Below, piece after piece: positions 1 to 9,145 of a DNA stretch of 64,000 bases. A program made the translations under genes and the position numbers. The stretch is from Yunchengibacter salinarum (lineage in GTDB: Bacteria > Pseudomonadota > Alphaproteobacteria > Sphingomonadales > Kordiimonadaceae), in contig NZ_JBBJLN010000004.1 in assembly GCF_037658235.1 (NCBI RefSeq), forward strand, positions 62,001 to 126,000, in the 5' to 3' direction. A model generated the notes under the pieces. It was not told the origin of the DNA. It did not search any database and saw only the letters and a program-made list of their open reading frames with translations. How positions within the stretch are numbered: position 1 is the stretch's first letter; each line of letters opens with the position of its first letter.

Positions 1-510
1 GAGGCGGAACGCCTGAATCTGGCCGAGCGCCTGTCGCTGATCGATGTGGCGGCCCTTTCGGCGGATGTTTCGGTCATGCGGCTGGCCCCGTCCATCGCCG
101 ACGGGGTGGAAATCCGGGGGCAGGTGCGGGCCACCATCACGCAGCGCTGCGGTGTCAGCCTTGAGCCGGTGCCGGAGTCCATCGACAGTCCGTTCCAGCT
201 TTGGCTTGTCACGCCAAAGGAAGCCGCCCGGATGGACGAGGAAGACATGCTGATGGATCCTGACGCCCCGGAATATGAAGCCCTGGAAGGGGATGTTCTG
301 CCCGTGGGGGAGGTTGTCGCCCAGACCCTCGCCCTCGTGATGGACCCGTTTCCCCGCAAATCCGACGCGCCATTGAGCCAACTGGCGGTGGCCAATCCGC
401 CGAAAAAGGTGACATTCGACGCTCCTGTTGCGGAGGAAACCCCGGCGCGCAAAAATCCCTTTGAAGCGCTGTCGGGCCTTGGCCTTACAGGCAATGACGA
501 CGGCAAATGA
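1..510 (+). CDS. yceD: YceD/DUF177 family protein, 5' end outside window
   Basis: The reading frame is open from base 1, so the N-terminus lies upstream of the window; a GTG at 46 is only an internal codon. The visible 169 residues resemble the C-terminal part of the DUF177/YceD family, including the pattern RGQVRATITQRCGVSLEP. Family members are needed for normal 23S rRNA accumulation and in many bacteria sit beside rpmF or plsX. Here plsX follows after about 125 bp on the same strand, as expected in alphaproteobacteria. An acidic, poorly conserved tail ends the protein. The assignment rests on this motif and on context. Confidence 0.8.
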   Translation, partial: EAERLNLAERLSLIDVAALSADVSVMRLAPSIADGVEIRGQVRATITQRCGVSLEPVPESIDSPFQLWLVTPKEAARMDEEDMLMDPDAPEYEALEGDVLPVGEVVAQTLALVMDPFPRKSDAPLSQLAVANPPKKVTFDAPVAEETPARKNPFEALSGLGLTGNDDGK

Positions 511-533
511 ACCGGGGTAAGGGCGGCTGACGC

Positions 534-561
534 TTGAAGTGGCTCGGGAATGCGTTATGGT
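534..561 (+). promoter_or_regulatory. Predicted sigma-70 promoter of plsX
   Basis: TTGAAG at 534-539 and TATGGT at 556-561 are separated by 16 bp. The pair lies in the gap between yceD and plsX, about 75 bp before the plsX start, so plsX probably has its own promoter besides read-through from yceD. This is a visual match only. Confidence 0.45.
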
Positions 562-635
562 CGCTCAGAGTAGGGGCAGTGGCGTCATCGTCCGTAAGGG
601 TGGTGATTGCCTGTTTGAGAACAAAATAATTGGGT

Positions 636-1691
636 ATGCCTGTGGGCAAGAGCATCACGATTGCCGTGGACGCCATGGGAGGCGATCACGGGCCGGATAC
701 CGTGTTGGCCGGGTTGGCGCAAGCCAGATCCCTGTATCCCGACATCACCTTCCTGATCTACGGGGACGACAGCGTGAATACAGCGCTGGCCGACCACCCC
801 GCGCTTGAGGGATGCAGCACGGTCCATGTAACCGAAACACAGATCAGCGCGGACGACAAACCGTCTCAGGCGTTGCGCCGAGGGCGGGATTCGTCCATGG
901 GGCGCGCCATTCAGGCGGTCAAGTCGGGGGAGGCCGACGTTGCGGTGTCCGCCGGGAATACCGGTGCGCTGATGGCACTGGCCAAGTTCATCCTGCGCAC
1001 CCAGCAGGGCATTGATCGGCCCGCCCTGATCTCTCCCATCCCCACATTGCGGGGGGAAAGCGTGATGCTGGACCTAGGCGCCAATCTGGAGTGCGACGCC
1101 CATAATCTGGCCCAGTTCGCTGTAATGGGGGCCGCCTATGTGCGCACCGTGCTGGGGCTCAGCACGCCCAGCGTCGGGCTGCTGAATGTGGGCGTGGAAG
1201 AGCTAAAGGGCAAGGAAGCCATCCGGGAAGCCGGACAGATTCTGCGCCATTCAAACCACCTGAACATCAATTTCCAGGGTTTTGTGGAGGGAACGGACAT
1301 TTCCTCCGGTCGGGTGGACGTGATCGTTACGGACGGCTTTACCGGCAATGTGGCCCTGAAGACCACCGAAGGCACGGCCCGTTTCATCGGCACTCTGCTG
1401 GAGCAAGCGTTCCGGTCTTCCCTTATGACGAAGCTGGGCTATGCGCTGGCCCGTCCGGGGCTTCAATCGCTGCGGGATCATCTGGACCCCAACAACCATA
1501 ATGGCGGCGTCTTTATGGGACTCAACGGCCTTGTGGTGAAAAGCCATGGCGGCGCAAATGTGCATGGGATTGCTTCCGCCGTATCCACGGCACGCGAAAT
1601 GGCGCGCAATAATCTTATTTCTCTGGTGGGGGACGAGTTGACCGCCATTGTGGAAGATGCGCCGGAAAACGATGAAAACGGCGGGGCTTGA
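636..1691 (+). CDS. plsX: Phosphate acyltransferase PlsX
   Basis: PlsX converts acyl-ACP and phosphate to acyl-phosphate, the donor for PlsY in phosphatidic acid synthesis; it is a peripheral membrane enzyme. The N-terminal signature IAVDAMGGDHGP and the later SAGNTGALMALAKF and VTDGFTGNVALKTTEG stretches are characteristic. The length of about 351 residues is normal for the family. An in-frame TTG at 630 could extend it by two codons; ATG at 636 is preferred, although no strong ribosome-binding site is visible for either. In most alphaproteobacteria fabH follows directly; here the next gene is ihfA. Confidence 0.95.
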   Translation: MPVGKSITIAVDAMGGDHGPDTVLAGLAQARSLYPDITFLIYGDDSVNTALADHPALEGCSTVHVTETQISADDKPSQALRRGRDSSMGRAIQAVKSGEADVAVSAGNTGALMALAKFILRTQQGIDRPALISPIPTLRGESVMLDLGANLECDAHNLAQFAVMGAAYVRTVLGLSTPSVGLLNVGVEELKGKEAIREAGQILRHSNHLNINFQGFVEGTDISSGRVDVIVTDGFTGNVALKTTEGTARFIGTLLEQAFRSSLMTKLGYALARPGLQSLRDHLDPNNHNGGVFMGLNGLVVKSHGGANVHGIASAVSTAREMARNNLISLVGDELTAIVEDAPENDENGGA

Positions 1692-1765
1692 GCCGGTTTT
1701 TTGAAGTCGTTTTATTTGTTGTCTGTTAAGTGCCTCTGGAAGCTTGGGAAATTCTGCCAAGTGAA

Positions 1766-1794
1766 TTGACTTGAGCGCGCGCTTTCGCTAGCGT
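1766..1794 (+). promoter_or_regulatory. Predicted promoter of ihfA
   Basis: TTGACT at 1766-1771 and TAGCGT at 1789-1794 are 17 bp apart in the 193-bp gap between plsX and ihfA. The -10 element is only a fair match, so confidence is moderate. Confidence 0.35.
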
Positions 1795-1884
1795 TTTCAT
1801 GGTGTTGGTTGTGGCGTGCCCGGCGGGGACATCGCTGATCACGATAGATGATGCGAAACCGTCGGCACAAGAGGGGAACGGGAC

Positions 1885-2181
1885 ATGAGCGACAAGACCT
1901 TGACGCGCGCCGACCTGACGGAATCGGTCTATGAAACCGTGGGGCTGTCGCGCAATGAATCCGCTGATCTGGTGGAAGCGGTGTTGGAAGAGCTTTCCTC
2001 CACACTTGTGGGTGGGGAGAATGTGAAGATTTCCTCCTTTGGCAGTTTTCTGGTGCGCCAGAAGAATGGCCGCATGGGGCGCAACCCCAAAACCGGGGAA
2101 GAAGTACCCATCAACCCCCGGCGCGTGCTGGTTTTCCGGCCCAGTCAGGTGATGAAAGACCGCATCAACAAAGTGCGGTAA
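1885..2181 (+). CDS. ihfA: Integration host factor subunit alpha
   Basis: This is a 98-residue HU/IHF-fold DNA-bending protein. The arm region carries the GRNPKTGEEVPI motif and the flank FSSFGSF-like VKISSFGSF, both typical of the family; the R-x-V-L-V-F-R-P-S-Q sequence near the C-terminus fits the alpha subunit. IHF-alpha pairs with IHF-beta (not in this window) to bend DNA in recombination, replication and sigma-54 transcription. A GAGGGG ribosome-binding site precedes the ATG. A MerR-type gene follows, the usual alphaproteobacterial partner of ihfA. Confidence 0.95.
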   Translation: MSDKTLTRADLTESVYETVGLSRNESADLVEAVLEELSSTLVGGENVKISSFGSFLVRQKNGRMGRNPKTGEEVPINPRRVLVFRPSQVMKDRINKVR

Positions 2182-2255
2182 GCAACTGATTTCTTGCCAA
2201 TCCTGCCAAAAGCTGACTAAATGCCCCCTATGGGGACAGGTGCGGGATCAGGCTC

Positions 2256-2795
2256 ATGACGGATCAGACGCCGGAACACGACGACCAGCAAGCAGACCAG
2301 CAGGCCGAGGCCCGGCGCCGCGGCAAGGCGCAGGACGCCTATCGCACCATTTCGGAAGTGGCGGAAGATCTGGACCTGCCGCAGCATGTGTTGCGCTTCT
2401 GGGAAACCAAGTTCACACAACTCAAGCCTTTGAAGCGCGGCGGCAACCGGCGCTATTATCGACCGTCGGACATCGAGCTGCTGAAAGCCATCAAGCTTCT
2501 TCTTCATACAGAAGGCTATACCATTCGCGGTGTGCAGAAACTGTTCAAGGAGCAGGGCAGCCGTGTGACGGTGGAACAGGCGCTGAGCGGCCAAACGCCG
2601 CTTCAAAAGGCGCAGGACCCGGCGCCGGAAGGGGAAAAGCCCGCGCCGCCGCTTGAGTCCGCAACCACTCCCCACACGTCCGTGGCATCGACCGCGCGGC
2701 CTTCCCCGGCGCCGACAAGCCTGCCGAACAAGGCGGAAAGCGAGCTGCGCGGCGTGCTCGATCAACTGAAAAAGCTGCGGGCAAGGCTGGATTAG
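2256..2795 (+). CDS. MerR family transcriptional regulator
   Basis: The 179-residue protein has a hydrophilic N-terminal 25 residues and then a MerR winged helix-turn-helix from about residue 29 to 100, including RTISEVAEDLDLP, the RFWETKF turn and RRYYRPSDIELL. The second half is proline- and alanine-rich and ends in a short helix likely to be a coiled-coil dimerisation segment. There is no cysteine-based metal site. This subtype, lying directly after ihfA, is conserved across alphaproteobacteria; its ligand is not known. The gene is probably co-transcribed with ihfA, 74 bp upstream. Confidence 0.9.
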   Translation: MTDQTPEHDDQQADQQAEARRRGKAQDAYRTISEVAEDLDLPQHVLRFWETKFTQLKPLKRGGNRRYYRPSDIELLKAIKLLLHTEGYTIRGVQKLFKEQGSRVTVEQALSGQTPLQKAQDPAPEGEKPAPPLESATTPHTSVASTARPSPAPTSLPNKAESELRGVLDQLKKLRARLD

Positions 2796-2796
2796 G

Positions 2797-2819
2797 GGGG
2801 GCGCAGGCCCGCTTTTTTG
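2797..2819 (+). terminator. Possible weak terminator after merR
   Basis: A short GGGC/GCCC hairpin right after the merR stop is followed by a run of six T. The stem is short, so activity is uncertain. Confidence 0.35.
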
Positions 2820-2857
2820 CCTTTTCCGGGGCTGTGAAAATTTCGCCAAAAAGGCCG

Positions 2858-2886
2858 TTGCACACTGGAAAACCCGGCGATATAGT
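2858..2886 (+). promoter_or_regulatory. Predicted promoter of tRNA-Pro
   Basis: TTGCAC at 2858-2863 and TATAGT at 2881-2886 are separated by 17 bp, 17 bp before the mature tRNA 5' end. Spacing and position are those of a strong stable-RNA promoter. Confidence 0.6.
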
Positions 2887-2903
2887 CCGCCCACCTTGAT
2901 GAT

Positions 2904-2980
<77 letters not shown>

Positions 2981-2986
2981 AAGGGA

Positions 2987-3023
2987 AACCGCCGGTGTGC
3001 CTGATGGCCACCGGCGGTTTTTT
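2987..3023 (+). terminator. Rho-independent terminator of tRNA-Pro
   Basis: An 11-bp stem of the type AACCGCCGGTG/CACCGGCGGTT is followed by a T run, starting 7 bases after the tRNA CCA end. The remaining bases to 3215 hold no gene or other signal I can support. Confidence 0.8.
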
Positions 3024-3215
3024 CATGTTGCGCCCTTGCCGGAAGCGCGGTTTGCGCGCCTTTCGGCCCTGATTTCTCATCGTCCCGGTAAGCATGACGG
3101 CCTTTGGGACGGTGCGATCCTTGCGCCCTTGATCAGGGGCGGCTAGACACGGAACCACGCAGGAGCCGACGATCCGCCGGATCGAACCGGCCCATAACAC
3201 CGGCAAGGGGGGTGC

Positions 3216-4034
3216 ATGGACCTGGGAAGCGAGCTATGGCCCGTTGTGGCCGCCCTTCTGGGCGCGGGGGTTCTGGCCGGATTTCTGGCGGGATTGCTTG
3301 GCATTGGCGGGGGTGTGGTGACCATTCCGGCCCTGTTTCTGGCGCTGGACCCCCTGGGTGTGCCCCTTGAATGGCGGATGCATGTGGCCATCGCCACGTC
3401 CCTTGCCATCATCATTGCCACCAATCTGTCCAGCGTGCGCGCCCATCACAGCCGACAGGGGGTGGATTGGGGCATTGTCCGCCGCTGGTGGTGGCTGGTG
3501 GCGATCGGCGCGATCCTGGGGTCGGTCGCGGCCAAGCATCTCAAGACGGCGGAACTGGTTTATGTCTTTGCGACCCTTTCCGGCCTTCTGGCCCTGAAAA
3601 TGGTGCTGCCAATTCAGCACTGGCGCCTGGGAACCGGGCTGCCAAAAGGTGCCAAAGGATATGCGGCCCCGTGGGTTATCGGATTCTTCTCAAGTGTCAT
3701 GGGTATTGGTGGCGGCAGCTTGTCCGTACCCTATATGACCCTTTATGATGTGCCCATTCATCGCGCCGTGGGCACCGCGTCTCTGCTTGGCCTGGTGATC
3801 AGTGTTGCCGGGGGCGGGGGCTATCTGCTGGGCGGTCTGGATGTGGCCGGGCTTCCCGATGGCCAGATCGGTTTCGTCAACTGGCCGGCGGCGCTGGTTG
3901 TGGCGGCGGCGGCGGCATTGATGGCGCCCATCGGGGCGCGCGCCGCCCATGCCCTGCCGCGTGCTGTTCTGAGTGTTGTTTTCGGACTGTTTCTGATCGC
4001 CGCCACCGTGCGGCTTTTAGTGGCCGTGCACTGA
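3216..4034 (+). CDS. TauE/SafE (TSUP) family membrane transporter
   Basis: This 272-residue integral membrane protein has about eight hydrophobic segments. The two family repeats each carry a glycine-rich signature: FLAGLLGIGGGVVTIPAL near residue 25 and FFSSVMGIGGGSLSVPYM near residue 155. TSUP proteins export small sulfonates, sulfite or sulfoacetate; the substrate cannot be read from sequence. It is followed after 38 bp by mutA, but there is no functional link that I can show. Confidence 0.85.
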   Translation: MDLGSELWPVVAALLGAGVLAGFLAGLLGIGGGVVTIPALFLALDPLGVPLEWRMHVAIATSLAIIIATNLSSVRAHHSRQGVDWGIVRRWWWLVAIGAILGSVAAKHLKTAELVYVFATLSGLLALKMVLPIQHWRLGTGLPKGAKGYAAPWVIGFFSSVMGIGGGSLSVPYMTLYDVPIHRAVGTASLLGLVISVAGGGGYLLGGLDVAGLPDGQIGFVNWPAALVVAAAAALMAPIGARAAHALPRAVLSVVFGLFLIAATVRLLVAVH

Positions 4035-4072
4035 TTGCGCGGGGGCGGCACCGCCGCCATTGAGGGGGAACC

Positions 4073-5971
4073 ATGGCAGAGGCGACCAAGACATCCCGAC
4101 ATACCCGATCGGCGGAAAGTCTGGCCGAGGGGTTTGACGCGGCCAACCTGGCGGACTGGCGGGCGCTGGCGGAATCCACCCTCAATGGACGCGGCGTGGA
4201 CGACACCCTTGTCACCCGGCTGGTGGGCGGCATACCGGTTCAGCCGCTTTATATGGCGGAAAACGCCCGTATCGAGCCGCAGCCCGCCATGCCGCACGGG
4301 TGGCATATTCTTGAACCGGTCTCGGCGGCTGATGGCGCCACGGCCAATGAAATGGCGCTTGATGGGCTGGAACGGGGCGCCACCGGGCTCGTGCTGCGGC
4401 TGGATGACGGCGTTCAGGGTGGCGTGCCGCTGAACGGGATGAGCCGGGCGCTCAAGGGCGTGCATCTGGATATGGCGGCGCTTTGGCTTGATGCCGGGGT
4501 AGCCGGGGACAGGGCGGCGGAAGACGCGCTGGCCTGGATGGAATCCCGCGGTCTGGACGGCGATGCCGTAACCGGCTCGCTGGGGCTGGACCCCCTTCTG
4601 ATCGCGGCCCGCATGGGCGGCGCACCCACCGATTTGAACAGCATGGTTGCGGACCATGCCTATCTCGGCGCGGACGGGCTGAGTCGTTTCCCGCACCTGC
4701 GGCCTTTTCATGTGATGCTGGACCCGGTGCGGCTGGCAGGTGGCGGCCCGGTTCTGGAACTGGCCGTGATGCTGGGTGCGGGCGTGGCCTATCTGCGCGG
4801 GCTGGAAGCCGCGGGTGTGCCGCTGAAACAGGCCGTCGGGGCCATCGCCTTCAGCCTGGCGCTGGATACGGACATGGCCACCGGTATCGCAAAGCTCAGG
4901 GCGGCACATCGGCTCTGGCACCATGTGGCGGCGGCGTCGGGCGCTCCGCTGGATGGCCCGGCCCCGGTCGGCGCGGTGGCAAGCATGGCCATGCTCACAA
5001 GCCGGGACCCCTGGGTGAACATCGTGCGGCAGACCCTTTCGGGCGTGGCCGGGGCGCTTGGGGGCGCGCGCCACATGATGATCCCGCCCTTTGACAGTCC
5101 GCTGGGCGCGCCGGGCCCGCTTGCACGGCGGATATCGCGCAATGTTCAGGTGATCGCGCAGGAAGAATCGCACCTGAATGCGGTGTCGGACCCGGTGGCC
5201 GGCGCCTATGCCTTTGAAACACTTACGACGGACTTGGCGGAGGCGGCCTGGCAACGGTTTCAGGCCATTGAAAGTGCGGGCGGTCTGGCCGCCTGGATCA
5301 TGGATGGGGGGCTGAACGCCGCCACGGCTGAGGATCGCGCCGAGCGGGACTCGGATATTCGCCATCGCCGCACGGCGATCATCGGCGTATCGGATTATCC
5401 CCTGGTGGAAGAAACACTGCCCGAAGGTACGGGCGCCCCGCTGGCGCCGGTGGCTGCCCCCCCGAACCTGACCGTTTCCGTTCCTCGGCTGGTGTCACGC
5501 CGGGACAGTGCCGTATTCGAGGCCCTGCGGGATCGGGCCGATGGCATGGAAACGCCGCCACACGTCTTTCTCGCCGCCATGGGGCCGCTGAAGCGCCACA
5601 CGGCACGGGCCGGATTTGCCCGCAATGCGTTGGCCGCTGGCGGATTTCGTGTTCTGGATACGGATGGATTCGACACCCCGTCGGAGGCGGCAAAAGCCTT
5701 TGGCGAAAGCGGGGCGGACCTGGCCGTAATTGCCGGTGACGATGCCCAATATGAGAAATCGGGTGCCAATATGGCCGCTGCGCTGAAGCAGGCGGGCGCG
5801 CGCAGGGTGGTTCTGGCCGGGCCGGAGATTACCGCCATCAGGGATGCAGGCGCGACCGATTTCATCCATGCGGGCTGTGATCTGGTCACAGTGCTGGATG
5901 CCCTGCTTTCAAGCCTTGAGGCCGGGCGAAACGGGGGTAAGACCATCCGGGACGGGGAGAGCGAGACATGA
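4073..5971 (+). CDS. mutA: Methylmalonyl-CoA mutase small (beta) subunit
   Basis: This 632-residue subunit pairs with MutB for the adenosylcobalamin-dependent interconversion of methylmalonyl-CoA and succinyl-CoA. It has the TIM-barrel mutase domain (about residues 25-440, for example RRISRNVQVIAQEESHLN and SDPVAGAYAFE) and a degenerate B12-binding domain at the C-terminus. The cobalamin motif DxHxxG is absent, as expected for the non-catalytic subunit. The stop overlaps the mutB start by four bases (ATGA), so the two are translationally coupled. An acceptable GAGGGGGAACC ribosome-binding site precedes the ATG. Confidence 0.93.
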   Translation: MAEATKTSRHTRSAESLAEGFDAANLADWRALAESTLNGRGVDDTLVTRLVGGIPVQPLYMAENARIEPQPAMPHGWHILEPVSAADGATANEMALDGLERGATGLVLRLDDGVQGGVPLNGMSRALKGVHLDMAALWLDAGVAGDRAAEDALAWMESRGLDGDAVTGSLGLDPLLIAARMGGAPTDLNSMVADHAYLGADGLSRFPHLRPFHVMLDPVRLAGGGPVLELAVMLGAGVAYLRGLEAAGVPLKQAVGAIAFSLALDTDMATGIAKLRAAHRLWHHVAAASGAPLDGPAPVGAVASMAMLTSRDPWVNIVRQTLSGVAGALGGARHMMIPPFDSPLGAPGPLARRISRNVQVIAQEESHLNAVSDPVAGAYAFETLTTDLAEAAWQRFQAIESAGGLAAWIMDGGLNAATAEDRAERDSDIRHRRTAIIGVSDYPLVEETLPEGTGAPLAPVAAPPNLTVSVPRLVSRRDSAVFEALRDRADGMETPPHVFLAAMGPLKRHTARAGFARNALAAGGFRVLDTDGFDTPSEAAKAFGESGADLAVIAGDDAQYEKSGANMAAALKQAGARRVVLAGPEITAIRDAGATDFIHAGCDLVTVLDALLSSLEAGRNGGKTIRDGESET

Positions 5972-8121
5972 GCCGGATACCGGACTTTACCACCGTGCCC
6001 TTTCAGGCCGCAGCCGGGGAAAAGCACCCTGATGACGGCGCGGGCATGGAAACGCCGGAGGGCGTGACCATCAAGGCGGCCTATGGCCCGCAGGATCTGG
6101 ACGGGCTGGACCATCTGGCCACCATTCCGGGCAAGGCGCCTTTCCTGCGCGGGCCCTACAGCACCATGTACACCCGGCGCCCGTGGACCGTGCGCCAATA
6201 TGCCGGCTTTTCCACCGCCGAGGAAAGCAATGCCTTTTACCGTCGCAATCTGGCGGCGGGGCAGAAGGGCCTGTCCATCGCTTTCGATCTGGCCACACAC
6301 CGGGGCTATGACAGCGATCATCCCCGCGTGACCGGCGATGTGGGCATGGCGGGTGTGGCGATCGACAGCATTCTGGACATGCGCACCCTGTTTGACGGCA
6401 TTCCGCTGGACCGGATGAGCGTATCCATGACCATGAACGGCGCCGTTCTGCCGATCATGGCGCTTTATATCGTGGCGGCGGAAGAGCAGGGGGTCTCGCC
6501 CGAAAAATTGAGCGGCACCATTCAGAACGACATTCTGAAGGAGTTCATGGTCCGCAACACCTATATCTATCCGCCCAAGCCGAGTATGCGGATCATTTCG
6601 GACATTTTCGCCTATACGTCTGAAAACATGCCGAAATTCAACAGCATCTCCATTTCCGGCTATCACATGCAGGAAGCAGGCGCCACGGCGGACCTGGAAC
6701 TGGCCTATACACTGGCGGACGGGGTGGACTATATCCGCGCCGGGCTGGATGCCGGGCTGGATGTGGACCGGTTCGCTCCCCGGCTCAGCTTTTTCTGGGC
6801 CATCGGCATGAACATGACCATGGAAATCGCCAAGATGCGGGCGGCCCGCGCGCTCTGGGCCAGGTTGGTGCGGCGTTTCAACCCATCAAACGAAAAATCC
6901 CTGTCCCTGCGCACGCACAGCCAGACATCCGGCTGGTCGCTGACCGCCACGGATGTTTACAATAATGTGACCCGCACGACGATCGAAGCGCTGGCCGCCA
7001 CCTTCGGCCACACGCAGAGCCTGCACACCAACGCTTTTGACGAAGCGCTGGCCCTGCCGACGGATTTTTCCGCCCGCATCGCCCGGAACACCCAATTGGT
7101 GATCCAGTCCGAAAGCGGTAACACCCGCCTGATCGATCCCTTTGCGGGCAGCTATTATGTGGAGCGCCTCACCGCCGATCTGGCGGCCCGCGCCATGGCC
7201 CATATCGACGAGGTGGAGGCCGAGGGCGGCATGACCCGCGCCATCGAGGCGGGCATTCCCAAGCTGCGCATCGAGGAAGCCGCCGCCCGCACCCAGGCGC
7301 GGATCGACAGTGGCCGTCAGAGCGTGGTCGGCGTGAACCTGTTCAGGCCGGACGAGACCGACTCGGTGGATGTGCTCAGGGTGGACAACAGCCGCGTGCG
7401 ATCCGCCCAACTGGAAAAGCTGGAGCGCTTGCGCGCACAGCGGGACGGGCAGGCCGTGACCCGCGCGCTGGATGCCTTGACCGAGGCCGCGGATCGGGGC
7501 GAGGGTAATCTTCTGGCGCTGAGTGTGGAGGCCGCGCGGGCCAAGGCAACCGTGGGGGAAATCTCCGCCGCGCTGGAAAAGGTGTTCGGGCGCCACAAGG
7601 CGGAGGTAAAAGCCGTGACAGGGGTTTACAGGCAGGAAGCCGGCAGCGATAGCGCCGCGATCGAACGGGCGCGCAAGGCGGTGGATGCTTTTGCCCGGCA
7701 GGATGGCCGCCGCCCCCGCATCCTGATCGCCAAGATGGGGCAGGATGGCCATGACCGGGGCCAGAAGGTGATCGCCTCAGCTTTTGCCGATCTGGGGTTC
7801 GATGTGGACATCGGCCCCCTGTTCCAGACCCCGGAGGAAGCCGCGCGCCAGGCGGTTGAAAATGATGTGCATGTAATCGGCGCCAGTTCGCTCGCCGCCG
7901 GGCACCTGACCCTTGTGCCCGCCCTGCGCGATGCTTTGAAGGAACTTGGCCGGGACGACATTCTGATCGCCGCAGGTGGCGTGATTCCGCCGCAGGATTT
8001 CGAGGCGCTCAAGCAGGCGGGAGCCGCCGAAATCTTTCCGCCCGGCACGGTGATTCCCGACGCGGCGGTGCGGCTGATCGCCCGACTCAACACCGCCCTT
8101 GGCTATAGCGACGTGGCATGA
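5968..8121 (+). CDS. mutB: Methylmalonyl-CoA mutase large (alpha) subunit
   Basis: The 717-residue catalytic subunit converts (R)-methylmalonyl-CoA to succinyl-CoA in propionate, odd-chain fatty acid and branched amino acid breakdown. The mutase barrel carries RGPYSTMYTRRPWTVRQYAG near residue 65 and the family segments SISGYHMQEAGA and RTHSQTSGWSLT. The C-terminal B12 domain has GQDGHDRG, where His595 is the predicted lower axial cobalt ligand. The gene overlaps mutA and meaB by four bases on either side, forming a tight operon. The epimerase and propionyl-CoA carboxylase are not in this window. Confidence 0.97.
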   Translation: MSRIPDFTTVPFQAAAGEKHPDDGAGMETPEGVTIKAAYGPQDLDGLDHLATIPGKAPFLRGPYSTMYTRRPWTVRQYAGFSTAEESNAFYRRNLAAGQKGLSIAFDLATHRGYDSDHPRVTGDVGMAGVAIDSILDMRTLFDGIPLDRMSVSMTMNGAVLPIMALYIVAAEEQGVSPEKLSGTIQNDILKEFMVRNTYIYPPKPSMRIISDIFAYTSENMPKFNSISISGYHMQEAGATADLELAYTLADGVDYIRAGLDAGLDVDRFAPRLSFFWAIGMNMTMEIAKMRAARALWARLVRRFNPSNEKSLSLRTHSQTSGWSLTATDVYNNVTRTTIEALAATFGHTQSLHTNAFDEALALPTDFSARIARNTQLVIQSESGNTRLIDPFAGSYYVERLTADLAARAMAHIDEVEAEGGMTRAIEAGIPKLRIEEAAARTQARIDSGRQSVVGVNLFRPDETDSVDVLRVDNSRVRSAQLEKLERLRAQRDGQAVTRALDALTEAADRGEGNLLALSVEAARAKATVGEISAALEKVFGRHKAEVKAVTGVYRQEAGSDSAAIERARKAVDAFARQDGRRPRILIAKMGQDGHDRGQKVIASAFADLGFDVDIGPLFQTPEEAARQAVENDVHVIGASSLAAGHLTLVPALRDALKELGRDDILIAAGGVIPPQDFEALKQAGAAEIFPPGTVIPDAAVRLIARLNTALGYSDVA

Positions 8122-9101
8122 GCCCGGATGTGACCCCGGAAAAACTGGCGGACGGGGTGCTGGCCGGGCACCGTGCCGCCATTGGCCGCGCCATGACACT
8201 GGTGGAAAGCACCAGCCCCCGCCACCGGGAGGCCGCACAGGCTCTGCTGGAAAAACTGCTGCCCCATGCGGGCGAGGCCCAGCGGGTGGGCATTACCGGC
8301 GTGCCGGGGGTGGGCAAGTCCACCTTCATCGATAATCTGGGCATGATGCTGGTGGAGCAGGGCCACCGGCTGGCCGTGCTGGCGGTGGACCCGTCCAGTG
8401 GCCGCACGGGCGGCTCCATCCTTGGCGACAAGACCCGCATGGAACGGCTCGCCGCCCATGACGATGCATTCATCCGCCCCAGCCCCAGTGCCGGGGTGCT
8501 GGGCGGCGTGGCCCGCGCCACGCGGGAAGCCATGGTGATCGTGGAAGCCGCGGGATTCGATACGGTATTCGTGGAGACGGTGGGCACGGGTCAGAGCGAG
8601 ACCATGGTGGCGGACATGGTGGATTTTTTCCTGGTGCTGATGCTGCCGGGGGCCGGGGATGAGCTTCAGGGCATCAAGAAAGGCGTTCTGGAACTGGCCG
8701 ACATGATCGCCGTCAACAAGGCCGACCTGTTTCCCGACAAGTTGAGGGACGCGCTCAGGGAATACAAGGCGGCGCTTCATATATTGAGTGACGACAGCCC
8801 CAACTGGCATCCGCCGGTGGTGCCCGTTTCCGCCCTGACGGGGGAGGGGCTGGACAGCCTCTGGCAAAAGGTGGCGGAGCACCGGAAGATCATGACCGAC
8901 AGCGGCGAGCGAGAAGCCCGGCGCCGAAAGCAGCGGCTGGACTGGATGCGCGCCCTTTTGAGCGATCGGGTGATGGCGCTGTTCAACGATCACCCGGATG
9001 TGAAGGCCGCGCGCGTTGACACCGAGGCCGCCGTGCTGGACGGTTCCATCACCGCATCGGCCGCCGTGGAACGCTTGGTGCGGCTGTTCGACCCGTCCTG
9101 A
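8118..9101 (+). CDS. meaB: Methylmalonyl-CoA mutase-associated GTPase MeaB
   Basis: MeaB (ArgK family) is a G3E GTPase that gates cofactor loading and protects methylmalonyl-CoA mutase from inactivation. Walker A GVPGVGKS is at residues 61-68; AVDPSSGRTGGSILGDKTRM, the ETVGTGQSE switch region and the NKAD specificity motif are all present. The 327-residue length is typical. It is the third gene of the mutA-mutB-meaB operon, overlapping mutB by four bases. Confidence 0.95.
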   Translation: MSPDVTPEKLADGVLAGHRAAIGRAMTLVESTSPRHREAAQALLEKLLPHAGEAQRVGITGVPGVGKSTFIDNLGMMLVEQGHRLAVLAVDPSSGRTGGSILGDKTRMERLAAHDDAFIRPSPSAGVLGGVARATREAMVIVEAAGFDTVFVETVGTGQSETMVADMVDFFLVLMLPGAGDELQGIKKGVLELADMIAVNKADLFPDKLRDALREYKAALHILSDDSPNWHPPVVPVSALTGEGLDSLWQKVAEHRKIMTDSGEREARRRKQRLDWMRALLSDRVMALFNDHPDVKAARVDTEAAVLDGSITASAAVERLVRLFDPS

Positions 9102-9145
9102 TCCGGCTATCGCCCGGTCACGCCAAGCAAGAAGGGATACCCGCC

